This document shows, one piece after another, positions 16,610 through 26,992 of a stretch of 64,000 nucleotides of DNA. The position numbers and the translations under genes were made by a program. The number at the start of each line of letters is the position of its first letter. The first letter of the stretch is position 1. Source of the stretch: Acinetobacter baumannii (GTDB lineage Bacteria > Pseudomonadota > Gammaproteobacteria > Pseudomonadales > Moraxellaceae); assembly GCF_009759685.1 (NCBI RefSeq), contig NZ_CP046654.1, positions 3,844,001 to 3,908,000 on the forward strand. Reading direction: 5' to 3'. Under the pieces are notes generated by a model. It worked only from the letters and a program-made list of their open reading frames with translations, did no database searches and was not told where the DNA came from.

Positions 16610-19600
16610 TTAGAATCGCCAGTTATAGAATAAATCTATTGCTCGTTCTAAAGATTGACTTGCTTCCAAATACAAACGGCGGTTCATTTGATAACGCAAC
16701 GTCAGTTTATTGACTGGAGTAAACACTCCCACACCATAACGAATAAATAAATCAGGTGTAATGTACCCAGTTAAACTTACTTGAGTATCATCCCCTGTAC
16801 CTTGAGCATCTAATGCAAGACCACTCAAACCAAAAGTACGTCCAATTTGATTCGTTAAAGCACGAGTACCACCCAAGCCCATACTAATACCGGCAGCAGC
16901 AATTGTATTGTTCACATCAGATTTAAAGCCTTCTGCATTACTTAAACCACTTGCACCTTCATTAATACGCCCTGTCACGAGTGCATTTAATGCCTCTTGC
17001 TCAGAAAGGCCTGCATCATTATAAACTTGAATGTTTGGTGATGAAGCAGTACCAGTGACACGAACCCCAACCATACTACCCTGAACATTTTTATTCGCAT
17101 CAATATCTAACGTCGGGTTTGCTAATGGACCATTAAAACGGGCAATTGCACGGTTTAAATCTAGGCTTTGACCATAGGCCTCAATTTTCACTTTTTGACT
17201 TACACCAATAGCACCCATTGCTCGCATTGCCGTTTCATAACCGCGTTGAGTTAAATTCAAACGTCCCACTAAAGGAATATTACTGTTAAAGCCTTGGAAG
17301 ATGACTTGATTACCAATATTTACCGAGATATCTGCACGGATATCCCACGGTTTTGCCGCACGTAAAATTGCAAGTGGGTCCTGACCTTGGCGAACAATAC
17401 GAACATCTGAAGATGTGTTAACCACCGGTGCAGTTGTTTCAGGCATTGAAATACGTGCACGAGGAACATCTACTGATCCTTTCAAGCTTAAACGCTTATC
17501 AAAAGGATACATATCAAGTGTCAAATTCGGATTTGCAATGGCCGTAATTAATGGAGCTTGACGTACAAGTAAGTTATCACCTTTTAAGTTTAACTGTAGA
17601 CGCGGTGCATTTTTCCAGTCAAAACTACCTTTAAGTAACCCTACACCTTGTCCACTATTGAATGCACCATCAATTGTTGCCATGTCCTGACGAATAGATG
17701 AATACACCTGTACATTGGTTAAATTAACCGGCAGGGAAATCATACTGATCGCCCCGTTTTTCAAACGCATTTCGCCCGTAAACTGTGGCTGGGTCAAAGT
17801 ACCATTCACTTTGCCAGCTAAGGCTAAGGTACCACTCATTGAACGTACATCTTGAATGAATGGTTTTAACACTTTTAACTGTACATCGTTAAAAGCTACC
17901 TCTCCATGCATCGGCATAGATGATTGGTATGGATTAATAATAACATTCGCATATCCTGTACCAATATCAGGTGTTTTTACATCGACACGGAACAATAAGC
18001 CTTCTGAAATACTTTTCGCAATTACACTCAGTTCATCATAAGCCAAAGTAGTCGGTGGATCTTGCGGGTCTTCCGCTGCTAAGCCCAGTTCACCTTTTCT
18101 GGTCACTAAGCGTGCATCAAGCTTAGGATGCCCGCCATTTACCCAAGAGGCTTTAGCATAACCATTAAGTTGGCCAGTCATAGCCAAACCTTCCGGCATG
18201 AACGCAGCAAAATCACCTAAATCTAGATTCTGAGTAACAAATGAAATATTACCTTGTGCTTTACTCACACGCACAGGCTGGTCAAGACACAACTGACTAT
18301 TTGTACTTTGCCAGCAATGTTGCCCAACATATAATTCAGAACGTGCCGATGAGAAAACAACTGGTGCATTTTGATTTTGTGCTAGACGAATTCGGCGTGA
18401 ATCAAAACTTCCTTTTTGAATTTGCCCTAACCAATCATTCTTCGCATTAAATCCACCTGCTAACTGAACATAGAATTTAGAAACATTATTATTTCCTTGC
18501 ACTTTTAATAAATGTGCTTTTCTTGTTCCTGTTAAATTCACCTCAGCAGACTGAATTTGACGGCTACCACTACGTAAATTGTCTAATTTTGCTGTTAACT
18601 GAGTTGGTGTTGTTTCGGAAGTAGGCAATTCACCCTGGATACGAAGTTTTTTAATACTGACTAATGTATTAAATGCAAAATTATCAACCGCAATATTAGC
18701 CGTAGCTTTCAAACGCGGTTGAGATTGGACACTCAAGTCTCCATATGCACGTCCACTTAAACCCGGATACAACTCATAAAGCGCAGGTGCATTCAGCTTA
18801 ATTTTTAAATTCTGTGCATTACCAGTCGCCTGCAACTGGTTTTGTGCATAAACTAAAAATAGATTATTTGCCTCAAATTGCTGAGGTAAAAAACCTTTTT
18901 GGTTCGAATCCATAAGTATGGATAAGTTACCTTTACCTCTGACTGGCTTATTATTCAAATAACCCGCAAGGTTCAATTGTTGAATATCAATACGCTTTAA
19001 CTTGTCAGACCAGATGCCTTGTGTTTTTACATTTCCTGAAATTTCGCCTTTTACACTAGAGGCAAAATATTGAGGTTTAAAGCGTACTAACGAGCTATTA
19101 ATATCCCAAGCAATACGGTCTTTTAAATTTAATGCCCCAGTCGCATAGATTTTCCCAGCAACACCATCATGTTGTAACTGACTAATTCGGATAAATTCTG
19201 GGGTACCTGCAATAGAAAACTTTAATAGTCCATTAGCTTGATTAAGCGCTTTTAAAGATCCGTCATAATTGACCGCAAAGCCTTTAAAACCGCCACCAGC
19301 TTTAACATCATTAAATAATAAAGCTGCTGTACTTTTTCCAGCTAGCGCAACCATTTCTTGACCTGCTTGAGCCAAGCGACCTTTTAAATCAATTTTTTCA
19401 AGCTGAATAATTTGTTGATTTGGCTTTGCAAAACCGCTGGCTTTAATTGATCCGTTGAGCAAGTTAACTGGCGCCGCTGTATGTATACTTTGTGGATTAA
19501 AGTCTTTTGCATTTAATAATGCATTCCATGCCAGCTGACGTTTTTCACTTGGTAATAAGACTTTGGCCTGACCTGTGAGGCTACCCTTTTGAGCCGCAAA

Positions 19601-21115
19601 ACTAAAACTAGGAACATTAAGAATATTATCTTTAACATTCAAAGTTGCTAAATATTGTCCAGCCGGTAATAAGGTCTGTTCATGCTGATATACTTTTGTC
19701 GAAACTTTAATATCTTGCTGACCATCTCGCAAAGTCAAATCAACTTGACCACTATCACTACTTAACCAACCTATATATGGCATAGCACGATCTATATTTG
19801 CCCAAGCCACATTCATAAACATAGGTTGTGGCTTCTTATTCTTTTCAGGTGCTTGGTTTAGTTTAAGTTTCCAAGATTCATAGCGGTCAAAGTCTACATT
19901 GGCAAATACTTCCGTACCTTTTTCCAAAGAGCCAGTTGAAGAAACGGCTGCATCTAGACTTGGCGGCAAGAAATCCTGAACGACCTGTGGAATAGCTTTG
20001 TCTTTAGGATTAACATGATCTAGGCGACCTTTGATGTCCCAAGTGACATGATCTTTCCAGTTCACTAATCCTTTAAGATTAACTGCACCCTTCATGACCT
20101 GCCCGTTAAAATCAGTAATATTCAACTGATGAACCAGATCAGTATTCATTAAGGCGTTGTACTGGCCTTCAGGTAAATTCTCCCCTTTTAAATCTGTCTC
20201 AAGTGCTAAGTTGAGTTGCTTAATATCACCCTGAAATTTAATTACACCGTTTTTAGCAAATAATTTTTGCTCAACCAGTAAAGGCAAGTGATAATTTTTG
20301 AGTAACAATGCACCTTGCATAGGCACTTCATGACGAACAGGATGTAAAACAACCCAACCTGTTAATAAATCTGGTGTTGTCGTTGCTACACCGGCTTGCA
20401 AGGTATCTAAACTACCCCGCGCTGCCACCTTAATATTTTGGATGTTTAAACTTTTTAAAGAAGGAATTCTTAAATCTGCAGTCGCATTCAGTGGGTATTT
20501 GCCGCTAAAGTCCATATTTCCTGTTGCGTTATGAACAGAAAGATACCCCATATCCATACTTGAATTTTCAAATTTCAGTTTTGTCTCTGACCACAAAGCA
20601 TCATTTAAATGAACATCATGGAAATTTACGACAGAACCTGAATTTTTAATTTCTAAATGATCAACATCTCCAACATCTACACGAAGCACAAATGGTAATT
20701 TAATGGGTTTAAACTCAAATGGCTTATCCGATGGCGGAGCTTTGTTAATAATAACTAAGTTACGGACATCTGCATTGCTCAAATGCACTTCTTTTTCTAA
20801 TATTAAAGAACGCCACCCTAAACGGACATCAGCTCTATCTAAAGTAACGTCAACTTCTTTTAACTGAACAATAATATTTTTAAGAATAATTCCCCTGAGT
20901 AAATTACCCCCCTCATACTCGTATTTAATGACTTGCTGAGCTTGTAAAACACGATCTAATAAAAAACGACTTCCACGGTCAGTCGACATCATAATAATGA
21001 TGGAAGCAACAAGTAATAAAAGTATGATCAAGATTGTCAGCAAGAAGCTACGCAAAATACGTCGCTTCTTAGGAGAGCTAGGTGCCGAAGTGGGCTGCTG
21101 TTCTACTTCCGCCAT
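16610..21115 (-). CDS. tamB: Translocation and assembly module protein TamB
   Basis: TamB is a very long periplasm-spanning protein anchored in the inner membrane that works with TamA in inserting outer-membrane proteins and moving phospholipids. The 1501-residue protein has a cytoplasmic Lys/Arg stretch (SPKKRRILRS) then one membrane helix near residues 22-42, then repeated short beta-strand units throughout, as expected for a beta-taco groove. The conserved DUF490 domain fills about the last 350 residues, with GYITPDLFIRYGVGVF and a C-terminal aromatic residue (YNWRF). It starts 26 bp after tamA, forming an operon. Confidence 0.95.
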   Translation of the reverse strand: MAEVEQQPTSAPSSPKKRRILRSFLLTILIILLLLVASIIIMMSTDRGSRFLLDRVLQAQQVIKYEYEGGNLLRGIILKNIIVQLKEVDVTLDRADVRLGWRSLILEKEVHLSNADVRNLVIINKAPPSDKPFEFKPIKLPFVLRVDVGDVDHLEIKNSGSVVNFHDVHLNDALWSETKLKFENSSMDMGYLSVHNATGNMDFSGKYPLNATADLRIPSLKSLNIQNIKVAARGSLDTLQAGVATTTPDLLTGWVVLHPVRHEVPMQGALLLKNYHLPLLVEQKLFAKNGVIKFQGDIKQLNLALETDLKGENLPEGQYNALMNTDLVHQLNITDFNGQVMKGAVNLKGLVNWKDHVTWDIKGRLDHVNPKDKAIPQVVQDFLPPSLDAAVSSTGSLEKGTEVFANVDFDRYESWKLKLNQAPEKNKKPQPMFMNVAWANIDRAMPYIGWLSSDSGQVDLTLRDGQQDIKVSTKVYQHEQTLLPAGQYLATLNVKDNILNVPSFSFAAQKGSLTGQAKVLLPSEKRQLAWNALLNAKDFNPQSIHTAAPVNLLNGSIKASGFAKPNQQIIQLEKIDLKGRLAQAGQEMVALAGKSTAALLFNDVKAGGGFKGFAVNYDGSLKALNQANGLLKFSIAGTPEFIRISQLQHDGVAGKIYATGALNLKDRIAWDINSSLVRFKPQYFASSVKGEISGNVKTQGIWSDKLKRIDIQQLNLAGYLNNKPVRGKGNLSILMDSNQKGFLPQQFEANNLFLVYAQNQLQATGNAQNLKIKLNAPALYELYPGLSGRAYGDLSVQSQPRLKATANIAVDNFAFNTLVSIKKLRIQGELPTSETTPTQLTAKLDNLRSGSRQIQSAEVNLTGTRKAHLLKVQGNNNVSKFYVQLAGGFNAKNDWLGQIQKGSFDSRRIRLAQNQNAPVVFSSARSELYVGQHCWQSTNSQLCLDQPVRVSKAQGNISFVTQNLDLGDFAAFMPEGLAMTGQLNGYAKASWVNGGHPKLDARLVTRKGELGLAAEDPQDPPTTLAYDELSVIAKSISEGLLFRVDVKTPDIGTGYANVIINPYQSSMPMHGEVAFNDVQLKVLKPFIQDVRSMSGTLALAGKVNGTLTQPQFTGEMRLKNGAISMISLPVNLTNVQVYSSIRQDMATIDGAFNSGQGVGLLKGSFDWKNAPRLQLNLKGDNLLVRQAPLITAIANPNLTLDMYPFDKRLSLKGSVDVPRARISMPETTAPVVNTSSDVRIVRQGQDPLAILRAAKPWDIRADISVNIGNQVIFQGFNSNIPLVGRLNLTQRGYETAMRAMGAIGVSQKVKIEAYGQSLDLNRAIARFNGPLANPTLDIDANKNVQGSMVGVRVTGTASSPNIQVYNDAGLSEQEALNALVTGRINEGASGLSNAEGFKSDVNNTIAAAGISMGLGGTRALTNQIGRTFGLSGLALDAQGTGDDTQVSLTGYITPDLFIRYGVGVFTPVNKLTLRYQMNRRLYLEASQSLERAIDLFYNWRF

Positions 21116-21141
21116 AAAATAAACCTAATAAAATTTTATTT

Positions 21142-23862
21142 TTAAAGTTGTGGACCAATAAAGAAATGCAAACGAATCGGATGGTTATCATCAGAAATAC
21201 CAGAAGCCACGTCTAAACGAATTGGTCCAATTGGGGACTTCCAACGAATACCAACACCCACACTATAGGCCGTCGGATTACTAAAACTCTTATCGTAAGC
21301 ATTACCAAAATCAGAAAAAACAGCTGCTCGCCAACCCTCTTTGAATTGATAGTTATATTCTAAAGAGCCTACTGCTAGAGCCTGTCCACCAATCTTATAT
21401 CCATTATCTTCTGGTGAAAGACTTTTATAATCAAAACCACGAATTGTCTGGTCACCACCAGTAAAGAATCTTAAATTGTATGGAACTTTATCAAACTCAT
21501 CGGTAAAAATATAACTAAAATCGGACCGCCCAACAAACTGATGGTCATCATTTTCACCTAAAGAATAAATAAATCTCCAACCCGCAGTTGCAATCGCCAT
21601 ATTGGCATCTGAAAGTAAACTTTCACTACCTAATTCTAATTTATAAGTTTGTTTAAAAGCTTTGGTCGGGTTTAAGCGTGTATTACTTGAAGTTTTAGAG
21701 GTCTCATAACTAAATAATAATGCTTCTTGCTCTGATGCAGCAGTTTTAAATGCATCTGGTAGCTCAGAGATATCCACATTCCCCTTTTGAGTTAGGCGGT
21801 CGAGACGATAACGTACCCCAATAGTATGTTGCCAGTTTCCGAGCGGTTTTTTAATAACTCGCTCACCCCCTAAAACTGCCGATTCTGTAAGTAAACTTAC
21901 ATCCGGACCAATATCATCCCTCGTCTCACGCTCGTAACCACCCACAATATTAAAGTAATCATTTAACGGATGTTTATAAGGAATACTATAGCGCCCATCT
22001 ATAGATTGACGAATTTGGGAAAGCTCCAAGTTTGCGTCAAATGAATGACCGTATTTATTCACAATCGAACGTCTATATTGGCTACGTAAACGGGCGCCAG
22101 TGTCGGTACCATAACCAATACCTGTTTCCAGACTATTTAGTTTATCGGCATTTAACGTCACAATCACTGGTATACGTTTTTCTTCCCGAGCTTGAGCCTG
22201 TAAACGGTCTTGTTCAGACTCTTGTTCTTCATGTTGTACAGTTGCAGCTTTTAAAGATGCAGGGGCGGCTTGTACACTTTCAGTTCCGGCAAATTGTTTT
22301 TCATCTACCACATTTTGTGTTACTTCTTTACTTGAGGAAGCCAACTGGCGTGCTTTGGCAAGTTGTTGTTGCTCTAAAGGAAGCAGCTTCGATTCGTCAA
22401 TATCAACATTCTGCTGATCGACCAACGCTTGTAAATCGGGTGGTAACTCAAGTGGTTTTTCAATTGGGTCGGGTTTAATTGAATCGACCAAGGTATAGTT
22501 AAAATAACGTGAGTTAGTCAGGTTATTTGCTAAAACATTTACACGCCAAAAAGCATAGTCATCACCCTCTTTCCACGGTGCCATGCTTTCAAGAATATTC
22601 ATATTTAAAGGTAATGGTTTTGATGGATCGCTCATGCGAAACTCAACCTTACCAAGCTTATAACGCTCACCAGTCTCATACTTGAGGTTAATATCCGCTT
22701 TATTTTCAGGTTGGCTCACTTTTACGTCATGTAAACGCCAATACGCATCAAAATAACCATTATCCGATGCAGCATCGACAATTCGGCTTTTTGTGGTTTC
22801 GTAAAGGCCATGATTAAAAATATCACCTACATCTTGGTCAGGAACTAAACGAATGACCTGAAATTGTGGCTGTTTTGCACCAGCACCAGTAAATTCAATG
22901 TTTTGTTCATTAATCCGTACTGGTTCATTTGGCGTTACATTAACGCGTACGCGACTGGCACTTAACTTTTCAAAACGAAACTCAGCATTGTAATAACCTA
23001 CAGCTTGAGCAGCCTGATTACTTAAGCTCCTAAGTTGCGGTAGCGCTGCATTAAAATCTTCAAATGATTCTTGGGTAAATGTAGATAATTTACCTTTGAT
23101 ATTTTTAGCTAAATCATCTGGCGCACCCGTAACCTCAGCAGTAATACGGGGTATCTGCTCCATTGGAATTACCCGAGGTGGACGGATTTTATTGAATATA
23201 CGTCTAAAGAAACCTTTTTCTTCGGGTGGCTCTTCAACGGCAGCAGTAAGCTCAGGTAAAGTTTTTCCTGTTTCATTGGCTTCAACCACAATCTTACTAT
23301 CAGATTGAATCTCATGCATGAGCTGGTCAATATTTACAGGGGCCTGATTAATTTCATGTAATTCTGCTTGTGATGCGTCATTCACCACCATTTCTGGTTG
23401 TTTTTGCGTACCATTCTGGAAGTTTTGAGCCTCGTTTTTTGCCTCTTCTGCTACCCGATAAATTTCATTTGCCATATTCTGATCAACAGGCATAACCGGT
23501 AAGTCTTCAAGATTATCAAGCGTAATTGGCTTAAATTCTTCAATCTGATTCGGAAATTGTTCTTGTTGTTGCAATATAGCCAAGCTATCTTGTTGTTGCT
23601 GTGCTTGAGTTACAAGAGTAGCGACATCGGTAATTGGAACATCACTTGGGTTATTTGTATTAGTTTGTTGTACCAATGAATCTGTTACCGACTGATTTGC
23701 TTCTGGTGTAACGGTCTCAGCCGAACTTTGAGCATAACAAGGAGTAACACATAAACTTAATAATAAGCTGCTACAAATAAGTTTAGGTATACTCTGCATT
23801 TTTAAGATTAAATGCATAGAGTGAGAAAGAGTTGACTGTTTAAACTTAATTTTAGAAGGCAT
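21142..23862 (-). CDS. tamA: Autotransporter assembly factor TamA (Omp85 family), extended form
   Basis: TamA is an Omp85 outer-membrane barrel with three POTRA domains. The C-terminal barrel shows RFFTGGDQTIRGFDY near residue 800 (Omp85 motif), VGVGIRWKSPIGPIRLDVA and a final aromatic-rich strand (RLHFFIGPQL). At 906 residues it is about 330 longer than E. coli TamA (577). The surplus is a Gln/Asn/Glu-rich stretch of about 200 residues between the signal peptide and the first POTRA, and a second Gln/Glu-rich insert near residues 470-570. The signal peptide is QSIPKLICSSLLLSLCVTP plus CYA-Q; starts at 23817 or 23799 are possible instead of 23862. Confidence 0.92.
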   Translation of the reverse strand: MPSKIKFKQSTLSHSMHLILKMQSIPKLICSSLLLSLCVTPCYAQSSAETVTPEANQSVTDSLVQQTNTNNPSDVPITDVATLVTQAQQQQDSLAILQQQEQFPNQIEEFKPITLDNLEDLPVMPVDQNMANEIYRVAEEAKNEAQNFQNGTQKQPEMVVNDASQAELHEINQAPVNIDQLMHEIQSDSKIVVEANETGKTLPELTAAVEEPPEEKGFFRRIFNKIRPPRVIPMEQIPRITAEVTGAPDDLAKNIKGKLSTFTQESFEDFNAALPQLRSLSNQAAQAVGYYNAEFRFEKLSASRVRVNVTPNEPVRINEQNIEFTGAGAKQPQFQVIRLVPDQDVGDIFNHGLYETTKSRIVDAASDNGYFDAYWRLHDVKVSQPENKADINLKYETGERYKLGKVEFRMSDPSKPLPLNMNILESMAPWKEGDDYAFWRVNVLANNLTNSRYFNYTLVDSIKPDPIEKPLELPPDLQALVDQQNVDIDESKLLPLEQQQLAKARQLASSSKEVTQNVVDEKQFAGTESVQAAPASLKAATVQHEEQESEQDRLQAQAREEKRIPVIVTLNADKLNSLETGIGYGTDTGARLRSQYRRSIVNKYGHSFDANLELSQIRQSIDGRYSIPYKHPLNDYFNIVGGYERETRDDIGPDVSLLTESAVLGGERVIKKPLGNWQHTIGVRYRLDRLTQKGNVDISELPDAFKTAASEQEALLFSYETSKTSSNTRLNPTKAFKQTYKLELGSESLLSDANMAIATAGWRFIYSLGENDDHQFVGRSDFSYIFTDEFDKVPYNLRFFTGGDQTIRGFDYKSLSPEDNGYKIGGQALAVGSLEYNYQFKEGWRAAVFSDFGNAYDKSFSNPTAYSVGVGIRWKSPIGPIRLDVASGISDDNHPIRLHFFIGPQL

Positions 23863-24027
23863 GAAAAACTCTAAACTTATTTTTTAATAAACGCACCAAT
23901 ATGAGGACAAAACTCACTCAAAACCATTGATTTTTCATTTAATCAAGCGTTAAAAATATCATACATGGTTTTAGATGCAAATTAACACTCCGTCACATTT
24001 TTTTATAAAACTCAATGAAGCTTGCAC

Positions 24028-25350
24028 ATGATGAAACAAGATGAATCCCTGATGACATCACGTCGGTTTGTACCGATGTTTTTTACCCAGTTTTTTGGCG
24101 CATTAAATGACAATGTTTATAAGCAAGCTTTATTGTTAGTCATTACTTATGGTTGGATTCAGCAACAATCTGCCCCAGTAAGCACACTCAATAATTTAGC
24201 AGCATTGTTGTTTATTTTGCCATATTTCTTTTTTTCAGCAACTGCCGGACAAATTGCTGATAAGTATGAACGCTCACAACTTGTCCGTGGCATAAAAATT
24301 TTAGAAATCATTATTATGCTCATCGGTTCTGCCGGTTTTTTATTGGGGCATTTATGGTTGCTTCTTTTAGCCCTATTTTTGATGGGCACACATTCGACTT
24401 TCTTTGGCCCCATTAAATATGCCATTTTGCCAGAAATCTTAAAACCACATGAACTCATGTCTGGCAATGCCTTGTTTCAGTCTGGTACATCCATGGCCAT
24501 CTTATTCGGAATGATCTTGGGTGGTGCCGTAATTGCATCATCAGATGGAAACTTATTGTGGATTAGTATTACTGTAGTAGCGATTGCTTGCATAGGTTAT
24601 TTATTCAGCCGTTTCATCTTGCCACAAAAAGTTGCCGCACCTGATTTAGATATTGACTGGAACTTTATTCGTACAAGCTTTCAAACTATCAAATATGCCA
24701 AAAGCTTACCGCTAGTATTCACAATTTTGCTAGGTAACTCATGGTACTGGTTTTATGGAGCGACTTATTTAACTCAAATTCCGCAGTTGACTCAGCAAAA
24801 CCTTCATGCATCGGAAAATGTGGTTAGCCTGTTACTGACTTTCTTTTCAGTCGGTATTGGTGTGGGTTCTCTTCTTTGCCGTAAAATTGGTGGTTCAGAA
24901 ATTAATATTAAAATGGTGCCGATTGGTGCAATTGGCCTTACTGTTTTTGCGCTCTACCTTGCTGCCAGTCTGGCTTTTGTACCAGAAAGAACCGGAGCAT
25001 TACTGACTTTAAAAGATGTTTTCACCCAAGGCTGGGTTTACTACCATGTCATGATTGCTGTGACTTTATTGGGTATTAGTGGCGGTTTTTATATTGTTCC
25101 CCTATATGCCATGATGCAGGCTTATTCACCACGTTCACATCGTGCACGTGTTGTTGCGGCAAATAATATCTTAAATGCCGTTTTTATGGTTTCTTCTGCA
25201 ATTTTTTCAATCTTAATCTTAAGTGTTTTAAAAATTGATATTAAAATACTATTTATTATTACAGCTGTACTTAGTGCAATCTTTAGTATATGGCTTCTTG
25301 CCCGACTAAAACCAATGCTTGCCACAGCACATCTTTCTTTGGAGGACTAA
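24028..25350 (+). CDS. MFS transporter, LplT-like
   Basis: A 440-residue, 12-helix major facilitator related to the lysophospholipid flippase LplT: FFTQFFGALNDNVYKQALLL in helix 1 and GPIKYAILPEILKPHELMSGN in the helix 4-5 region match that family's conserved AKYGILPE-type segment. LplT moves lysophospholipids inward for re-acylation; the partner acyltransferase is not adjacent, so the substrate is inferred. The frame begins at TTG 24022, but ATG 24028 has GAAG 8 bases upstream. It ends 3 bp before coq7, whose ribosome site lies inside its last codons, so the two are coupled. Confidence 0.82.
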   Translation: MMKQDESLMTSRRFVPMFFTQFFGALNDNVYKQALLLVITYGWIQQQSAPVSTLNNLAALLFILPYFFFSATAGQIADKYERSQLVRGIKILEIIIMLIGSAGFLLGHLWLLLLALFLMGTHSTFFGPIKYAILPEILKPHELMSGNALFQSGTSMAILFGMILGGAVIASSDGNLLWISITVVAIACIGYLFSRFILPQKVAAPDLDIDWNFIRTSFQTIKYAKSLPLVFTILLGNSWYWFYGATYLTQIPQLTQQNLHASENVVSLLLTFFSVGIGVGSLLCRKIGGSEINIKMVPIGAIGLTVFALYLAASLAFVPERTGALLTLKDVFTQGWVYYHVMIAVTLLGISGGFYIVPLYAMMQAYSPRSHRARVVAANNILNAVFMVSSAIFSILILSVLKIDIKILFIITAVLSAIFSIWLLARLKPMLATAHLSLED

Positions 25351-25353
25351 TTT

Positions 25354-25989
25354 ATGCGCCACTATACTGGAATTGATCAACTTATTAACTCTTTTGATCA
25401 AGCATTACGTAGTCTTGTTCCGGGTGCAACAGCAGCGCAGCGCCAAAATCCAGCTGAAACAGTAGAAGCAAAACTTGGAGTAGAAGATGCTCGCCATGTT
25501 GCAGGTTTAATGCGTGTTAACCACAGTGGTGAAGTGTGTGCTCAAGCACTTTATCATGGGCAAGCATTGACAGCGAAATTGCCAAATGTACGCCGCGAAA
25601 TGCAACAGGCAGCGATTGAAGAACAAGACCATTTAGCTTGGTGTGAAGACCGTTTAAAAGAGCTAAATAGTCATACAAGCTTATTGAACCCGATTTGGTA
25701 TGGCCTTTCATATGGTATGGGTGCTCTTGCCGGTATTGCAGGTGATAAATATAGCTTAGGTTTTGTTGCTGAAACTGAACGTCAAGTTAGTCTACATTTG
25801 CAAGATCACTTAAACCAGTTACCCGCTCAAGATGAACGCTCGCGCAAAATTCTAGAGCAAATGAATGAAGATGAATTGCATCACCGTCATACTGCACTTG
25901 AAGCAGGCGGCGTTGAATTACCATATGCAGTAAAAATCACGATGACTGCTATTTCAAAGTTAATGACAAAAACGAGTTATTATCTTTAA
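25354..25989 (+). CDS. coq7: Demethoxyubiquinone hydroxylase Coq7
   Basis: Coq7 adds the last hydroxyl group to the ubiquinone ring using a di-iron centre and O2. The 211-residue protein keeps the metal ligands: E in MRVNHSGEVCAQ, the ExxH in IEEQDHLAWCE, E in AETERQVSLH, and the second ExxH in EDELHHRHTALEAG. Length is usual for the bacterial form, which replaces UbiF in Acinetobacter and Pseudomonas. The GGAGGA ribosome site is within the end of the preceding MFS gene. A strong terminator follows. Confidence 0.96.
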   Translation: MRHYTGIDQLINSFDQALRSLVPGATAAQRQNPAETVEAKLGVEDARHVAGLMRVNHSGEVCAQALYHGQALTAKLPNVRREMQQAAIEEQDHLAWCEDRLKELNSHTSLLNPIWYGLSYGMGALAGIAGDKYSLGFVAETERQVSLHLQDHLNQLPAQDERSRKILEQMNEDELHHRHTALEAGGVELPYAVKITMTAISKLMTKTSYYL

Positions 25990-25995
25990 AAAAAC

Positions 25996-26029
25996 AAAGG
26001 ATTGATCTCAAACAGATCAATCCTTTTTT
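25996..26029 (+). terminator. Terminator of coq7
   Basis: A perfect 13-bp stem AAAGGATTGATCT / AGATCAATCCTTT with a 5-base loop and a T-run, 6 bp after the coq7 stop codon; its A-rich left side lets it also serve the convergent lipoprotein gene. Confidence 0.85.
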
Positions 26030-26035
26030 AAAATA

Positions 26036-26584
26036 TTATTTTAATCCATGATCATATTTAAAACGTTCGATATCTCGAATTGAGTTCCAATAGTTTCTGT
26101 TAATACGGTCACGATCAATTTGTAATTCTCTTAAAAGTTTACGATAACGTTCACGCTCTTCTGGCTTTAATTTTTCGTTATAAGCGCTATCAGAATATTG
26201 CTTAAACTTCTCGTCATAACGATCATATTCAGCTTTTGCATTGTAGTAATCTGAGGCAGCTCGATAATAAGGTCTTAAACGATTACGCTGCTCAACTGGG
26301 CATACATTAATATTACCGTTACCTTCTAAAGCATTATAAAAAATATTTGCTGGCTGGCAATAATAACCAAGGCCTTCTTTATACCCACGTTCATATGACT
26401 TTTGATCTGGAACAATATTGGCTTTTCCACATGCTTTGTAATATTGATCTAAACGTGGCGAAGAACCTTTCGAACCATCTTTCTCACCCACTAATGACCA
26501 ATTCGCAGTCTTACATTCTTCTACGCTCATTGCAGCACAACCTGAAAGGCTGATTGCTAAAATGGCTAAACCGATATTTTTCAT
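26036..26584 (-). CDS. DUF2799 family lipoprotein
   Basis: The 182-residue protein starts MKNIGLAILAISLSGCAAM, a classic lipoprotein signal with lipobox LSGC (Cys 16). The next segment, VEECKTANWSLVGEKDG and RLDQYYKACGKA, is the DUF2799 pattern, followed by a long charged helix rich in Tyr and Arg. I use ATG 26584; the frame is open to a TTG at 26599. Function unknown. It is a single-gene unit, convergent with coq7. Confidence 0.82.
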   Translation of the reverse strand: MKNIGLAILAISLSGCAAMSVEECKTANWSLVGEKDGSKGSSPRLDQYYKACGKANIVPDQKSYERGYKEGLGYYCQPANIFYNALEGNGNINVCPVEQRNRLRPYYRAASDYYNAKAEYDRYDEKFKQYSDSAYNEKLKPEERERYRKLLRELQIDRDRINRNYWNSIRDIERFKYDHGLK

Positions 26585-26992
26585 ATTAAGAGAACTCAAA
26601 AATAAAAATTAAAAAAACGCAAAAAATAAAATTCCAGTACATACACTATATAAGTCTTGCTCAATTCAAGATTTATACATAAATGTTTAACTGGATAAGA
26701 TTTTAAGTTTAAAGCAGTTTGACCATCTCACCAAATTTAAGGATCACAATTCCTAATTATGTTTAATTTTAAAAGCGAAATCATGAACGATCAGACAACT
26801 CTTTGATGGCCCTTATACGTTAATTTTACTTTAAAGACTTATCATAAAAGCACCAATTAACTTTTTAATTATTAAAATAAAAATCCAAAATTATTTATAA
26901 AAAAACCCTTTGTCTTTTTACTCTTTTTTTACGAGATTAACTTCAAAGGCTAAGGTAGGATTTTAGCTAAATAACCACCAAGGTTTTTTATA
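26585..26992. other. Long AT-rich divergent gap without a recognised gene
   Basis: About 400 bp between the minus-strand DUF2799 lipoprotein and the plus-strand glutamine-synthetase-like gene. It must hold both promoters. I see only very short frames and no convincing inverted repeat, RNA gene or conserved operator. Confidence 0.6.

Noticed and set aside
22032..22478. 148-codon plus-strand frame inside tamA
   Set aside because: Antisense shadow in a Gln-rich coding region (CAA/CAG repeats read backwards as Leu/Val); no support.
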